Assembly (NCBI RefSeq): GCF_002115755.1
Contig: NZ_JFKA01000001.1
Span: 124,001 to 188,000 of the forward strand
Reading direction: 5' to 3'
DNA length: 64,000 bases
Origin: Thalassospira mesophila
Lineage (GTDB): Bacteria > Pseudomonadota > Alphaproteobacteria > Rhodospirillales > Thalassospiraceae
Positions within the stretch are counted from its first letter, which is position 1. Every line of letters begins with the position of its first letter. Below are positions 27,623 to 37,227 of this stretch, one piece after another. The notes beneath the pieces were generated by a model, which saw only the letters and a program-made list of their open reading frames with translations, was not told the DNA's origin and ran no database searches. The position numbers and the translations under genes were made by a program.

Positions 27623-28246
27623 TTATTTTGGCAAATAAAACCGTGTTTCAACCAGTGCGGCCCGGTTGCCAATCTCTCCGCGCCACGCCATCAGGGCTGG
27701 TGGCAAGGGAAACTGATTTTCATCGGGCCAGCGAAAAGCCAGATATTCCAGCGCCGATGCCACCGCAATTTCGCCAATGCCGGGCAATTGCGCATTAAGA
27801 ATATCGACCTGTTTGTCCAGGGCTTCAATCCCCGATGTCACCGCCTCGGCCTGGCGCTGCATAACAAAATCGGATCGTTGGTCATTGGGGCGTTGCTGAT
27901 CGGCAAACAAACGGCCGGTTGCGGCCATGATGCCATCGGCCAGCGCCTGAAGTTGCAAGGCCTGCCAGCGGGTGGGGCCGGTAATGGGAAACAGGCGGCG
28001 GTCGGTTTTGCCGGTGCTGCGCGCCAGTTCGTCGAGAAAATCGCAGATAACAGCCGAGTCATAAAGAACCAACCCGTCATCTGTTACCAAAGTTGGCACC
28101 TTGGCCAGCGGGTTAACCGCCCGCAGGTTTTCATCGGTCCAGGGATTGATCAGGATTTCTTCGGTATCGGCAAGCAGGCCCAGTTCACGCAGGCAAATAC
28201 GAACTTTGCGCGCAAAGGGCGAGGTCGAAGCATAAAACAAACGCAT
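27623..28246 (-). CDS. Glutathione S-transferase family protein
   Basis: This 207-residue GST opens with MRLFYASTSPFARKVRICLRELG, a thioredoxin-like N-terminal domain with the serine at the usual active-site position. LAKVPTLVTDDGLVLYDSAVICDFLDEL holds the glutathione-binding region, and an all-alpha C-terminal domain follows. It would conjugate or reduce with glutathione; the glutathione synthetase gene lies about 2 kb away on the same strand. Substrate unknown. Confidence 0.92.
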   Translation of the reverse strand: MRLFYASTSPFARKVRICLRELGLLADTEEILINPWTDENLRAVNPLAKVPTLVTDDGLVLYDSAVICDFLDELARSTGKTDRRLFPITGPTRWQALQLQALADGIMAATGRLFADQQRPNDQRSDFVMQRQAEAVTSGIEALDKQVDILNAQLPGIGEIAVASALEYLAFRWPDENQFPLPPALMAWRGEIGNRAALVETRFYLPK

Positions 28247-28325
28247 CTTTTATCCTGATGAGAGTTAAACACAGAAAACGGACGGGATTATTACAATCAA
28301 AATTTAAAATTTCAGCCAAGCCCGG

Positions 28326-29786
28326 CTAAATCGGAAAATCCGGGGTCAACCCGGAATGTTCGAGATGCCAGTTGGCATGCCATGATGATTGATGGCGTGA
28401 CAGGGTTAGATAATTGCGCTCGGCCACGTAAATGGAGGATTGACCGGGCAGGGGGCACAGCCGGGTTGGCCGACCGGGCAGCGGGTTATCACCCAGCCAT
28501 GCCAGAAAGCCCAGACAGCGGGCAAAGGCATTTGCCGGGGCATTATGGGCAATGCCCGATGCCACCAGTTGATGGACAATGCGCGAGCGGGTTTCAAAAA
28601 CGCCGCGGGTGGCAAGGTGGATTTCGCCCGACAGGATCGTGACATCATGATCATCGGTCGTGGCAATATCTTCGATCAGTTCCAAAAACCGGCACCATTC
28701 GCGCCGGTGTGCGCGGCTTTGCCATTGATCGCGCAGATCATCCTCGTATTTTTGCGCCCGTGGCATCACCTGCAAAATTGCTTCAACCACCGACAGGCGC
28801 GGACCAATCGCCGGGACGCTCGACATCAGCAAAATCCGGTTTGATTGCGGCACATTGCGCACCATTTTTTCCAGCATGTGCCAGCCAACATCGCCCATTA
28901 ACGCATCGCGCCGCCGTTCGGATCGCAAATCAGGGGCAATAATAGTGATACCGGGATAATCATAGCGCCAGCCAAGCGAGCGCGCAGTTTTATCGTAAAT
29001 GCCCTCGGGCAGGGTGCTGCCATCGGGTGGGATACATAATTGCATCAGCATAAAAGCATAACGCGCCGCATCATACATGCCGCGCGCTACCGCCATTTCC
29101 TGAAACCCGCCCGCGTGGCTGCCCCAGCCATCAAAAATATCATGGTCATCCCACATCATGACCGAGGGAACGCGCGCCATCAGATAGGCAATCTGGGGCA
29201 GAGAATAGACGATGATGTAATGATCGAGATAGAATTTCAAAACCGCATCGGCCATTTCATCGGTAAATATCGCCGATTTTTTAGCGCTGTTCGATGCCTT
29301 GTGCCACGCGGTGATATCGGGGTGACACTGCCACACCATATCGGCGTAAATCTGGTCGCCGCCATGCAATAACAGTGAAAACGGTTTCACATCGTGACCG
29401 TGACACAGATCGGCCCACAGGGCATTGCGCTGGGCAATTGGTCGGTCAAGATCGCCTTGCTCCTGCCCGTTGCACGACACAAAAGCCAGATCAAGATTGT
29501 CGCCAAAATCGGTTGAAACAGGGAAATGTTCTTCGCCCAGGTCATACCAGGCACCGGCTTGCTGGGGCAGGGTGAAATCATAACGCCAATAGCTGCGGTC
29601 AAACTTTTCCGCCAGTTTAACCGGCATGATGCGGCCTTCGCCCATTGGCGATAACACCGGCGGCGTATCGTCATGATAGGTCACAAGCAACGCCGCAATT
29701 TTGGCCGATCCGGCATAACAGCCCCGGCCAAACAAAAACGGCCCCGCCAGCCAGGGAACAGATGTATCGTCGAGCGCCTCGTCCAT
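28326..29786 (-). CDS. PhoD-like alkaline phosphatase family protein
   Basis: This 486-residue metallophosphatase-fold protein resembles the PhoD family. Metal-binding phrases visible are LLHGGDQIYADMVWQ, MWDDHDIFDGWGSH and VTILSGEIHLATRG. There is no signal peptide, so it may be cytoplasmic, unlike classical secreted PhoD. PhoD enzymes hydrolyse phosphodiesters and monoesters using calcium and iron. It lies downstream of gshB but is separated by a terminator. Substrate unknown. Confidence 0.82.
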   Translation of the reverse strand: MDEALDDTSVPWLAGPFLFGRGCYAGSAKIAALLVTYHDDTPPVLSPMGEGRIMPVKLAEKFDRSYWRYDFTLPQQAGAWYDLGEEHFPVSTDFGDNLDLAFVSCNGQEQGDLDRPIAQRNALWADLCHGHDVKPFSLLLHGGDQIYADMVWQCHPDITAWHKASNSAKKSAIFTDEMADAVLKFYLDHYIIVYSLPQIAYLMARVPSVMMWDDHDIFDGWGSHAGGFQEMAVARGMYDAARYAFMLMQLCIPPDGSTLPEGIYDKTARSLGWRYDYPGITIIAPDLRSERRRDALMGDVGWHMLEKMVRNVPQSNRILLMSSVPAIGPRLSVVEAILQVMPRAQKYEDDLRDQWQSRAHRREWCRFLELIEDIATTDDHDVTILSGEIHLATRGVFETRSRIVHQLVASGIAHNAPANAFARCLGFLAWLGDNPLPGRPTRLCPLPGQSSIYVAERNYLTLSRHQSSWHANWHLEHSGLTPDFPI

Positions 29787-30106
29787 GTCACCGCCTTTTT
29801 AACCGGTTATATCACCTGCCCGGAACCGGTGATACGCAGCAAGACCACACCATGTTCCGTAAAAACAGCTTTGATATTGAATAAACTTTTCAAAGGCTGC
29901 CTGCCCGCTGTGACAGCATCGTGGCAAACTTTGCGGTTTAGCAGCTGAAATTGCCAGTTCTCGATAAGGTCAACTTGTGGGGAGCTGAGGAGACGGGACC
30001 AACAAAAACCCCTTTGGCCGATTACCTCGGCCAAAGGGGTTAAAATGATAGGTCGGGCAAAATTTAGCACAAAAACCGGCACATTTTGCCATCAGATCGC
30101 AAAATA
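29787..30106. other. Intergenic region, gshB 3' end / PhoD-like promoter
   Basis: About 320 bp with one strong terminator (listed). The rest contains only short, unconvincing ORFs and should hold the promoter of the PhoD-like gene. Confidence 0.55.
30003..30041 (-). terminator. Rho-independent terminator of gshB
   Basis: A perfect 14-bp inverted repeat, 30007-30020 with 30028-30041, is followed in the minus direction by TTTTTGTT. It is about 65 bp past the gshB stop. Confidence 0.9.
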
Positions 30107-31051
30107 TTAGCCCAGACGGGTCTCAATTGCATCCCAGATCAGGGATTCCAGCTTTGATCCGTCAAACCGGTTGATTTCCTGAAGTCCGGTTGGCGAGGTG
30201 ACGTTAATTTCAGTCAGGTAATCGCCAATCACGTCGATACCGACAAAAATCAGATCGCGCTTTTTAAGTTCCGGTCCGATGCGCTCGCAAATTTCATTTT
30301 CACGAGCGGTCAGCAGTGATTTTTCGGCAACACCGCCCACATGCATGTTCGACCGCGCTTCGCCATCAGCCGGCACCCGGTTAATCGCGCCTACCGGTTT
30401 GCCATCAATCAGAATGATGCGTTTATCGCCCTTGCGCACGGCAGGCACATAGGCCTGCACCATCAGGGGTTCGCGCGACTGAACGGCAAACAGCTCCACC
30501 AACGAAGCCAGGTTTTCATCATCGGGTTTGATGTGGAAAACCCCAGCCCCGCCATTGCCAAAAAGCGGCTTAACGATCAGGTCTTTGTGCTGTTTGCGAA
30601 AATCGCGAATGCGGTCAAGCGACCGGGTTATCAGGGTAGGGGGCATCAGGTCGGGAAAATCGGTGACAAACAGTTTTTCCGGCGCATTGCGCACATGACC
30701 CGGATGGTTAACCACAAAGGTTTCCGGGTGGATTGCTTCTAGCAAATGGGTGGCGGTGATGTAATTCATGTCAAAGGGCGGGTCCTGACGCATTAGGATA
30801 ACGTCGGTTTCGCGCGCCAGATCAATGATTTTGGGTGCGCCCAGATCATAATGATTGCCATGTTCATAGCGCAGCATCAGTGGGCGAACCTGCGCCTTGA
30901 CCCGGCCCTGATCATAAAACATGTCGTCGGGATGATAATGATAGAGCTGATAACCCCGTTCAAGGGCTTCCAGACCCATGACAAAGGTCGAATCGCCCTT
31001 GATATTGATATGTTCAACCGGGTCCATCTGGATGGCGACAATACGGCTCAT
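30107..31051 (-). CDS. gshB: Glutathione synthetase
   Basis: This 314-residue ATP-grasp enzyme joins glycine to gamma-glutamylcysteine. [22 protein letters not shown] is the typical N-terminus; [13 protein letters not shown] and [21 protein letters not shown] are the nucleotide- and metal-binding segments. The ATG at 31051 follows AAGGAG, at somewhat long spacing; the frame opens at 31102. It is apparently monocistronic, with its own terminator. Confidence 0.96.
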   Translation of the reverse strand: MSRIVAIQMDPVEHINIKGDSTFVMGLEALERGYQLYHYHPDDMFYDQGRVKAQVRPLMLRYEHGNHYDLGAPKIIDLARETDVILMRQDPPFDMNYITATHLLEAIHPETFVVNHPGHVRNAPEKLFVTDFPDLMPPTLITRSLDRIRDFRKQHKDLIVKPLFGNGGAGVFHIKPDDENLASLVELFAVQSREPLMVQAYVPAVRKGDKRIILIDGKPVGAINRVPADGEARSNMHVGGVAEKSLLTARENEICERIGPELKKRDLIFVGIDVIGDYLTEINVTSPTGLQEINRFDGSKLESLIWDAIETRLG

Positions 31052-31252
31052 CTTCCGGGTATCTCCTTGTCGCGGTTGCCAATAAAGGCGTTTTTCCGCC
31101 AATTGTGATCATTTGCAGGCACACCTTGACCAGACTGGCCTTGGTCGCCAAATGATGCGATATGTTAAACGTTTGATGAAATTACTATCACCTGCCATCG
31201 GCTTTTCGCAATCGCCATTGCGTGAAGCGGATTTGATAAACAGGCTACATAA

Positions 31253-31963
31253 ATGGGTTCAGATTTGCGCTTCGCCAGTATTTCGAAAAAACTAGCCACA
31301 ATCCTTCGTCCGCTTGCGGCATCTCGTATGCTGGTCGGCGCTGTTGTGGCCACGGTGCCATTTGCAGGTACCACATTGATGATGGCACCTTCTGCCAAGG
31401 CAGCTGATGCCGCCACCATCGTTGCGAAAAACCAGCAAGACGTTGCGCGGATCGAAGATTATTTGAACGCAATCACCACCCTGAAAGCCGATTTTGTGCA
31501 AATCTCGTCGGATGGTGGATCGGCCAAGGGCACGCTTTATATGCAGCGCCCGGGCAAGATGCGGTTTGAATATGACCCGCCTTCGCAAATTCTGCTGGTC
31601 GCGACCGGTCATGATTTCATTTATTATGACAAGGAAATCAACGCGCCGACCTATTTTGATATCGACGAAACCCCGGCCGGGCTGATTTTGGATGATAATG
31701 TGTCGCTCAGCCGCGACGTTAATATTGTCGATTTTCGCAAGACTGCGGAAACCATTCGCGTCAAGCTGGTGCGTAAGTCCGACCCCGGTGCGGGCGATGT
31801 CACCCTGGTATTTCAGGATAACCCGATGCAGTTGCGCCAATGGGTGGTCGATGATGCCACCGGTATTGAAACAACTGTCACCCTGTTTAATGCCGAAGAA
31901 GGCATGAAACTGGATCAAAAATTGTTTGAGTTTAAACGCATCTGGATTGGCAACGGTAATTAG
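31253..31963 (+). CDS. lolA: LolA-like outer-membrane lipoprotein carrier protein
   Basis: This 236-residue periplasmic protein has a hydrophobic N-terminal segment ending in APSAKAADA as a likely signal cleavage site. The LolA pattern follows: DYLNAITTLKADFVQIS, GTLYMQRPGKMRFEYDPPSQILLVATG and DKEINAPTYFDIDETPAGLIL. LolA shuttles lipoproteins from the LolCDE complex to the outer membrane. The start may be 31253 or a downstream ATG at 31328. The family is confident; exact LolA function is inferred. Confidence 0.88.
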   Translation: MGSDLRFASISKKLATILRPLAASRMLVGAVVATVPFAGTTLMMAPSAKAADAATIVAKNQQDVARIEDYLNAITTLKADFVQISSDGGSAKGTLYMQRPGKMRFEYDPPSQILLVATGHDFIYYDKEINAPTYFDIDETPAGLILDDNVSLSRDVNIVDFRKTAETIRVKLVRKSDPGAGDVTLVFQDNPMQLRQWVVDDATGIETTVTLFNAEEGMKLDQKLFEFKRIWIGNGN

Positions 31964-32204
31964 GCTGACTTGGGCAAAAACGGGGAGGCCTGTGTTACAC
32001 GGCCTGCTCAAACCGGCCACAAGGGCACTATAGCCCGCCTGCCATGCAATAAATTTATAGCCGCCATGTCAGGATCGATACTGGAAATTCTCCAGATATG
32101 TTCCCATATCAATGACTGTTACAAGGCTTCCTGATTTTCAGGAAGACCGGTTTGAGGAATGGTTTCCCCTACCGTTCCTCAACACTCCAGATTGATGGAG
32201 CGCT

Positions 32205-32242
32205 GGCGTCCGGTTACCCCCCTGGCCGGACGCCTCTTTTTT
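32205..32242 (+). terminator. Rho-independent terminator after lolA
   Basis: GGCGTCCGG (32205-32213) pairs with CCGGACGCC (32226-32234) and is followed by TCTTTTTT. It lies 240 bp past the lolA stop, so a short unannotated transcript may precede it. Confidence 0.8.
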
Positions 32243-32532
32243 GTCCGCAGCATATTTATGCCCGACCATATATCGGTCGCACGCCGACCCGTTTCCCGAT
32301 CAAAAAGCCGAATTTGCGCTGTCCATACCGATAAAGAATGATTTTTTTCATCTTTATTAAAGATATTGGCAAAAGCAGCATCGCGGCTTCACCGGCTGTT
32401 AATTTTCATTGCCTATCAAGTAAGATGCGTGATGAAAATTGCCTGCCCGTCCGCAAACGATGTGGACACTGGTATTATGCGTACCGCCAGACGGCCCCGA
32501 AAATGGCACCACAACAGGACCTGACCAGACAA

Positions 32533-33213
32533 ATGATCAACGACTTCATGAAATCACTGGCCCAGTTTTCGGACCCCCGGTTTCGCCGTGTGGTCCTGAT
32601 CGGGGTTGGCGGTGCCATCCTGACCATTCTGGCCTTATGGGGTGCGATTGGCTTTGGTTTGAATTCCGTCACCTTTTTCACCGATGGCGGCTGGCTAGAA
32701 ACGGTGGCCGACTGGCTTCTTGGTGTCGGGCTGGCAGTTCTGGTCTTGTTGTTGTTCCCGTCCATGACCGTTCTGATCAGCAGCCTGTTGCTTGACCAGG
32801 TGGCCGAGGCGGTTGAAGACAAACATTACCCGCATTTGCCCCATCCCCGGCCTCAGCCGTTTTTTGAAGCCCTGATCAACGGCCTTAAATTTGCCCTGAC
32901 GGCGTTGTTGCTCAATATTTTAATCCTGCCCTTGCTGATCACGGGGCCGGTTTATATTGTCGCCTTCTATGCGATGAACGGCTATTTGCTGTCGCGAGAA
33001 TATTTTGAACTGGTGGCTGCGCGTCGGTATGATGTGCAAACCATGACGGCCTTTCGCAAACGCCGCCAGATGAAATTGTGGATTGCCGGTGTCGGCCTGA
33101 CATTCCTGATGACGGTCCCGTTTGTTAATCTGGTTGCCCCGATTATTGCCACGGCCTTTATGGTTCATTACTGCATTCGTCTTGGCGCCTTTCAGCCCGA
33201 TGTGGCCGCCTGA
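32533..33213 (+). CDS. EI24-domain (CysZ-like) membrane protein
   Basis: This protein has 226 residues from the ATG at 32533 (alternative ATG at 32503; the frame runs to 32338). Four strongly hydrophobic stretches (VLIGVGGAILTILALWGAI, LLGVGLAVLVLLLFPSM, ALLLNILILPLLITG, WIAGVGLTFLMTVPFVNLV) and the motif ISSLLLDQVAEAVE fit the EI24/CysZ family. CysZ imports sulfate in enterobacteria, but many EI24 proteins have other or unknown roles. No sulfate genes are adjacent. Confidence 0.8.
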   Translation: MINDFMKSLAQFSDPRFRRVVLIGVGGAILTILALWGAIGFGLNSVTFFTDGGWLETVADWLLGVGLAVLVLLLFPSMTVLISSLLLDQVAEAVEDKHYPHLPHPRPQPFFEALINGLKFALTALLLNILILPLLITGPVYIVAFYAMNGYLLSREYFELVAARRYDVQTMTAFRKRRQMKLWIAGVGLTFLMTVPFVNLVAPIIATAFMVHYCIRLGAFQPDVAA

Positions 33214-33303
33214 CAATGTTGAACGTGATCCAATTATTTCGCAAAACCAACCCTATGGCGTTACCTCGCGCCAGAAACTGCAAGACAAGGATTGACCAAT
33301 CCC

Positions 33304-34017
33304 ATGTTCGGTAAGAAAAAAGCCAACAAAACAGTCGACAGCAGACCCGCTTCGTCGGATACATCTTTGGAACCGGCAGTTACCGGCAAAGCAAATGATG
33401 CGCCGACCCGGCCCGAGGTAAAGACCGCGTCATCGCCGGTGGAAAAACCGGCAGAGACACCTGAAAAACGTAGCGAGCCGCGCCTGTTTACCCAGGCGCG
33501 CACCAAGGATGAACCCGCAATGTCCAGCAAACCCCATTCCACCAACTTCCGCCCGGAAATTCACAAACGCCCGTTGGAAATTCCAACCCGCGGCAGTGCC
33601 AACCGTCCCAGCAGCCCGGTTTCAAACACCGAAGGCAAAAAGCTGATCGTTGGTCGGGATATTCGGCTGTCCGGCGAAATCGGGTCTTGCGACGTTCTGG
33701 TCGTTGAAGGCCATGTCGAAGCCCAGATCAATGACTGCCAGCGCATTGAAATTTGTGATGGTGGCACCTTTGTTGGCACCGTCAAAGTTGACGAAGCGGA
33801 AATCAGCGGCAATTTCCAGGGCGAACTTAATGCCCGCCGGGTAATTATTCTGGGGACTGCCGATATTAAAGGCGCGATTAATTACGGCAGCCTGCAAATT
33901 GAAAATGGCGCCCGGATCAAAGGCAGCCTTGATTATATTGAAGGCAATGATGACCCGTCGAGCCGCCAGGCCCCGTCGGCCGCCATCACCATTCCACGCA
34001 AAAGCGACGATACCTGA
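33304..34017 (+). CDS. Bactofilin family cytoskeletal protein
   Basis: This protein has about 237 residues from ATG 33304 (an in-frame TTG lies at 33292). A low-complexity Pro/Lys-rich N-terminal tail precedes the bactofilin core (about residues 110-215), built from repeated beta turns: VGRDIRLSGEIGSCDVLVVEGHVEA, GTFVGTVKVDEAEISGNFQGELNARRVIIL. Bactofilins polymerise into filaments that organise cell shape, stalk or wall synthesis enzymes. The basic N-terminus could help membrane attachment. Confidence 0.92.
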   Translation: MFGKKKANKTVDSRPASSDTSLEPAVTGKANDAPTRPEVKTASSPVEKPAETPEKRSEPRLFTQARTKDEPAMSSKPHSTNFRPEIHKRPLEIPTRGSANRPSSPVSNTEGKKLIVGRDIRLSGEIGSCDVLVVEGHVEAQINDCQRIEICDGGTFVGTVKVDEAEISGNFQGELNARRVIILGTADIKGAINYGSLQIENGARIKGSLDYIEGNDDPSSRQAPSAAITIPRKSDDT

Positions 34018-34020
34018 CCC

Positions 34021-34665
34021 GTGCGCGGCGCAATTTGTTTAAAACTCATCCCTGATTTTTCCGGTGCGCTGATAACCAGCGCCCGGAAACGGCTTGCCAC
34101 ATTTATGTCCGTGGTTTCGCTGTCGGTTATGCTGGCCGCTTGTGCGGGCAATGCCGTGGGCCCCGGTGCCACAAATACCAGTTACGGCAAAAATACCCTG
34201 AACGGGGCTTCCTATAATGACGGTGCCCCGCGCGACCGCCGCGCCGATGCGGCGAAAATACCCCCGGCTGCAAAACCAGCGGCCAAAGGCCCGGGTCGTG
34301 TGCCCAATAACCAGGCGGCATCCCTGGCGGCCCGTAAACCGCCGATAAAACCGGCGATAAAACCCAAACAAACCGCCGCCATCCCGTTTGTTCAGATCAA
34401 GGCCGCCAGTCTCGCCAATCTTGAGGGCAAGGCCGTTGAAGCCAAACTGGGCAAACCGGAAATGCAGCGCGGTGAAGGATCGGCCAAGGTTTGGCAATAT
34501 CGGTCTGACCGTTGCGCGCTGGATGTTTTTTTCTATCCGCAAGGGGGTAAGAAACAACCTGTTCTGGTTCACATGCTGGCACGGCTACGCGACGGAAATG
34601 GCGAAATTGACTTGCAAGATTGCCTCGACGAAGTGGTAAAAGACAAGCAATCGCACAAGGGGTGA
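34021..34665 (+). CDS. Putative lipoprotein
   Basis: This protein has 214 residues if the GTG at 34021, three bases past the bactofilin stop, is used. A lipobox VMLAACAG follows the hydrophobic stretch, and an arginine/lysine-rich SARKRL segment precedes it, fitting a lipoprotein signal. The ATG at 34105 would lose the basic segment, so I kept the longer start. A Pro/Ala/Lys-rich linker leads to a C-terminal domain (LEGKAVEAKLGKPEMQRGEG, YRSDRCALDVFFYP) with two cysteines. Function unknown; it may be cotranscribed with the bactofilin gene. Confidence 0.7.
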   Translation: MRGAICLKLIPDFSGALITSARKRLATFMSVVSLSVMLAACAGNAVGPGATNTSYGKNTLNGASYNDGAPRDRRADAAKIPPAAKPAAKGPGRVPNNQAASLAARKPPIKPAIKPKQTAAIPFVQIKAASLANLEGKAVEAKLGKPEMQRGEGSAKVWQYRSDRCALDVFFYPQGGKKQPVLVHMLARLRDGNGEIDLQDCLDEVVKDKQSHKG

Positions 34666-34906
34666 ATATCCCCGATGCAGATACACCTTTAAATACCGAA
34701 GAACCTGCCATTCCTTGGTCGAATCTTTACCTTTGCACGCCACATTGGTGGGTAATGATTTCTTCGGTTTATAATGTGATGAAAACCGGGCTGTCCAAAA
34801 CCGGATTTATGCGGATGTGTCAGCTGTTTTGATCGCAATGTGCGCCTGTCGGCCCGAAATGCCGGCACCAAGATCCTGATAACCACAGATTAGTTACGCG
34901 GATACC

Positions 34907-35458
34907 ATGGAAAAAGCAGTACATCGTCTCGTCAAAAGCATTCTTCTCTGCGCAATTGCCATGATGGTGTGGGCGACCGGCAGCGGTTCGGCCTTTGCGC
35001 AAAACTCCCCGGAATTGATCGACGTCTATAGCAAGTGGGAAGCCTATACCTATACCGAAAAAGGCAAAAAAGTTTGCTATATGGGCAGCCAGCCAACCTC
35101 GGCCAAGGGTGACTATACCCAGCGCGGGAAAATCTATGTGATGGTAACCCATCGCCCCGCCCTGAAACTGTTTAACGAGGTCAGCTTTATCACCGGCTAT
35201 ACCTTCAAGAAAAACAGCGAGGTTGATGTCCGGGTCGATTCGAATCGTTTTAAACTGTTTACCTATGACGATTCAGCCTGGGCCGTGAACAGCGAAGAAG
35301 ACCGTAAACTGGTCAAGGCCATGAAAGCCGGCATTAAAATGTCGGTCGTTGGCTATTCATCGCGCGACACGAAAACCACGGACACCTATTCACTTTCCGG
35401 TTTTACCGACGCCTATAAAGCGATTTCAAAGGCTTGCGGGGCCACTCCCGTTGATTAA
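34907..35458 (+). CDS. Invasion-associated locus B (IalB) family protein
   Basis: This 183-residue secreted protein has a clear signal peptide ending at about GSAFAQ. The mature part includes WEAYTYTEKGKKVCYMGSQPTSAKGDY and the repeated cysteine pattern of the IalB family. IalB in Bartonella is linked to erythrocyte invasion, but most alphaproteobacterial members are in free-living species and their role is unknown. In this lineage ialB is commonly found just before rlmN, as here. Confidence 0.85.
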   Translation: MEKAVHRLVKSILLCAIAMMVWATGSGSAFAQNSPELIDVYSKWEAYTYTEKGKKVCYMGSQPTSAKGDYTQRGKIYVMVTHRPALKLFNEVSFITGYTFKKNSEVDVRVDSNRFKLFTYDDSAWAVNSEEDRKLVKAMKAGIKMSVVGYSSRDTKTTDTYSLSGFTDAYKAISKACGATPVD

Positions 35459-35807
35459 AGCCTGATATAACCATTGCAGTTTCGCCCGACCGACCAGAAA
35501 CAACGGCATGGCCCTGTTTCTACCTGATGGCTGCAATGTGAATTTTATCGTTTATAATGAACCGTCGCTCCGCTATATGCGGGGCGATTGGTTTTTTTTA
35601 ACAAGATCTGGCGCCCCGGCAATCTGCCAGCGGAACCCTGTTTTCACGCCCGGCCAAAACATAACAATCGCGGCGATATTGCAGGATCGAATGTCATGAC
35701 CATATGACCCGTGGACTGAATATGTTATGGCTGCTGGCGTTAACACCGCGCATTTGCCCGTGCCAAAACACTAAAAACACCCCTTGCAAGACAAGAGAGA
35801 GACCGGA
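35459..35807. other. Intergenic region between ialB and rlmN
   Basis: About 350 bp with no convincing gene. A hairpin with a T tract (35565-35599) ends the ialB transcript, and the remainder should include the rlmN promoter. A small plus-strand ORF here is not supported by codon use or a ribosome site. Confidence 0.5.
35565..35599 (+). terminator. Rho-independent terminator after ialB
   Basis: TCGCTCCGC (35565-35573) pairs with GCGGGGCGA (35579-35587), with one G-T pair, and is followed by a run of eight T residues from 35592. It lies 107 bp past the ialB stop. Confidence 0.75.
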
Positions 35808-37127
35808 ATGACCGACAGCGATGTCTTACGCGCATCTAAAAGCGATATGTCCCCCTTGCAACAAACTGTTGATCAGGGGACAGGCATTGATGCGGCCAAT
35901 TCCGGTATCCTGAGCGAAAATTCGCCCAAACCCGCCATGCCGGCAACGCCCAAAACACCCGGCCTGTCTGATTTTGTCGCGCGCGCCAAAAGCGGGCTGA
36001 CAGCAGATGGCCGCAAGGATTTAATCGGCATGTCGCGCGAGGAACTGACCGAAGTTCTTACCGCCATGGGCGAAAGCAAGTTCCGCGTCAAGCAACTGTG
36101 GAACTGGATGTATAACCGCGGTGTCACCAGCATTGATGGCATGACCAATATTTCGGTCAAGCTGCGCGACCGGCTTAGTCAGGATTACATCATTGGCCGC
36201 CCGGTTTTGACCGCGGATCAGAAAAGCTCGGATGATACCCACAAGTGGCTGATGCGCTTTGGCGATGGAAATGAAGCCGAAGCGGTTTACATCCCTGATC
36301 GCCACGAAGACCGGGGGGCTGTTTGTGTGTCCTCCCAGGTGGGCTGCACGCTGACGTGCAAGTTTTGCCATACCGGCACCCAGCTTTTGGTGCGCAACCT
36401 GACACCGGGCGAAATCATCAGCCAGTTCATGGTCGCACGCGACAGTTATGGCGAATGGCCAACCCCGGCCAATGGCATTCGCCGCCTGTCCAACATTGTG
36501 ATGATGGGCATGGGCGAGCCGCTGTTTAACTATGAAAATGTCCGCGATGCCTTGCGCATTGCCATGGACGGCGAAGGCATTTCCATTTCGCGCCGCCGCA
36601 TTACCCTGTCGACATCGGGGGTGGTGCCCGAAATTGTCCGTGCGGGTGAAGAACTCGGCGTTGGCCTGGCAATTTCGCTGCATGCCCCGGACGATGATTT
36701 GCGCAATGAAATAATGCCAATCAATAAAAAATACCCGTTAAAAGAATTGATGAATGCCTGCCGCCATTATCCCGGCATGTCCAATTCGCGGCCCATCACG
36801 ATGGAATATGTGATGTTAAAGGGTGTGAATGACCAGCCCGAACAAGCCCGCGCGCTGGCCAAGCTGGTGCAGGGGGTGAATTGCAAGTTTAACCTGATCC
36901 CGTTTAACAAATGGCCGGGGTCGGATTATGAATGCACGCCAACAGCGGGTATCAAGAAATTTGCCGCAACCTTGAATGAATGTGGTTATGAAGCACCGAT
37001 TCGCTGGCCGCGCGGCCGCGATATTCTGGCAGCCTGTGGTCAGCTTAAATCGGAAAGCCAGCGTTTGCGCAAATCGCGCGCGTGCCAAAGCGATACCCCC
37101 AATAGCGACACTGTTGCTGCCCAGTAA
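35808..37127 (+). CDS. rlmN: 23S rRNA (adenine2503-C2)-methyltransferase RlmN
   Basis: This radical-SAM enzyme has 439 residues from the ATG at 35808 and methylates A2503 of 23S rRNA and A37 of some tRNAs. The CxxxCxxC cluster is in [29 protein letters not shown] and the C-terminal [25 protein letters not shown] are diagnostic. It carries an unusually long N-terminal extension of about 65 residues before the core at [10 protein letters not shown] terminator follows. Confidence 0.95.
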   Translation: MTDSDVLRASKSDMSPLQQTVDQGTGIDAANSGILSENSPKPAMPATPKTPGLSDFVARAKSGLTADGRKDLIGMSREELTEVLTAMGESKFRVKQLWNWMYNRGVTSIDGMTNISVKLRDRLSQDYIIGRPVLTADQKSSDDTHKWLMRFGDGNEAEAVYIPDRHEDRGAVCVSSQVGCTLTCKFCHTGTQLLVRNLTPGEIISQFMVARDSYGEWPTPANGIRRLSNIVMMGMGEPLFNYENVRDALRIAMDGEGISISRRRITLSTSGVVPEIVRAGEELGVGLAISLHAPDDDLRNEIMPINKKYPLKELMNACRHYPGMSNSRPITMEYVMLKGVNDQPEQARALAKLVQGVNCKFNLIPFNKWPGSDYECTPTAGIKKFAATLNECGYEAPIRWPRGRDILAACGQLKSESQRLRKSRACQSDTPNSDTVAAQ

Positions 37128-37169
37128 GTTATTCTGGCGCAACCGGCACTGAAAATTCCGATAAATATT

Positions 37170-37201
37170 AACGGGCAGGAATTGTTTCCTGCCCGTTTTT
37201 T
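37170..37201 (+). terminator. Rho-independent terminator of rlmN
   Basis: AACGGGCAGGAA and TTCCTGCCCGTT form a 12-bp stem around a 4-nt loop and lead into a T6 tract. It lies 43 bp past the rlmN stop. Confidence 0.9.
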
Positions 37202-37227
37202 AATGGCACTAATGGCTGCAAGACTGG

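Noticed and set aside
32152..32341. Two short ORFs after lolA
   Set aside because: They overlap the terminator hairpin and each other, with no family resemblance.
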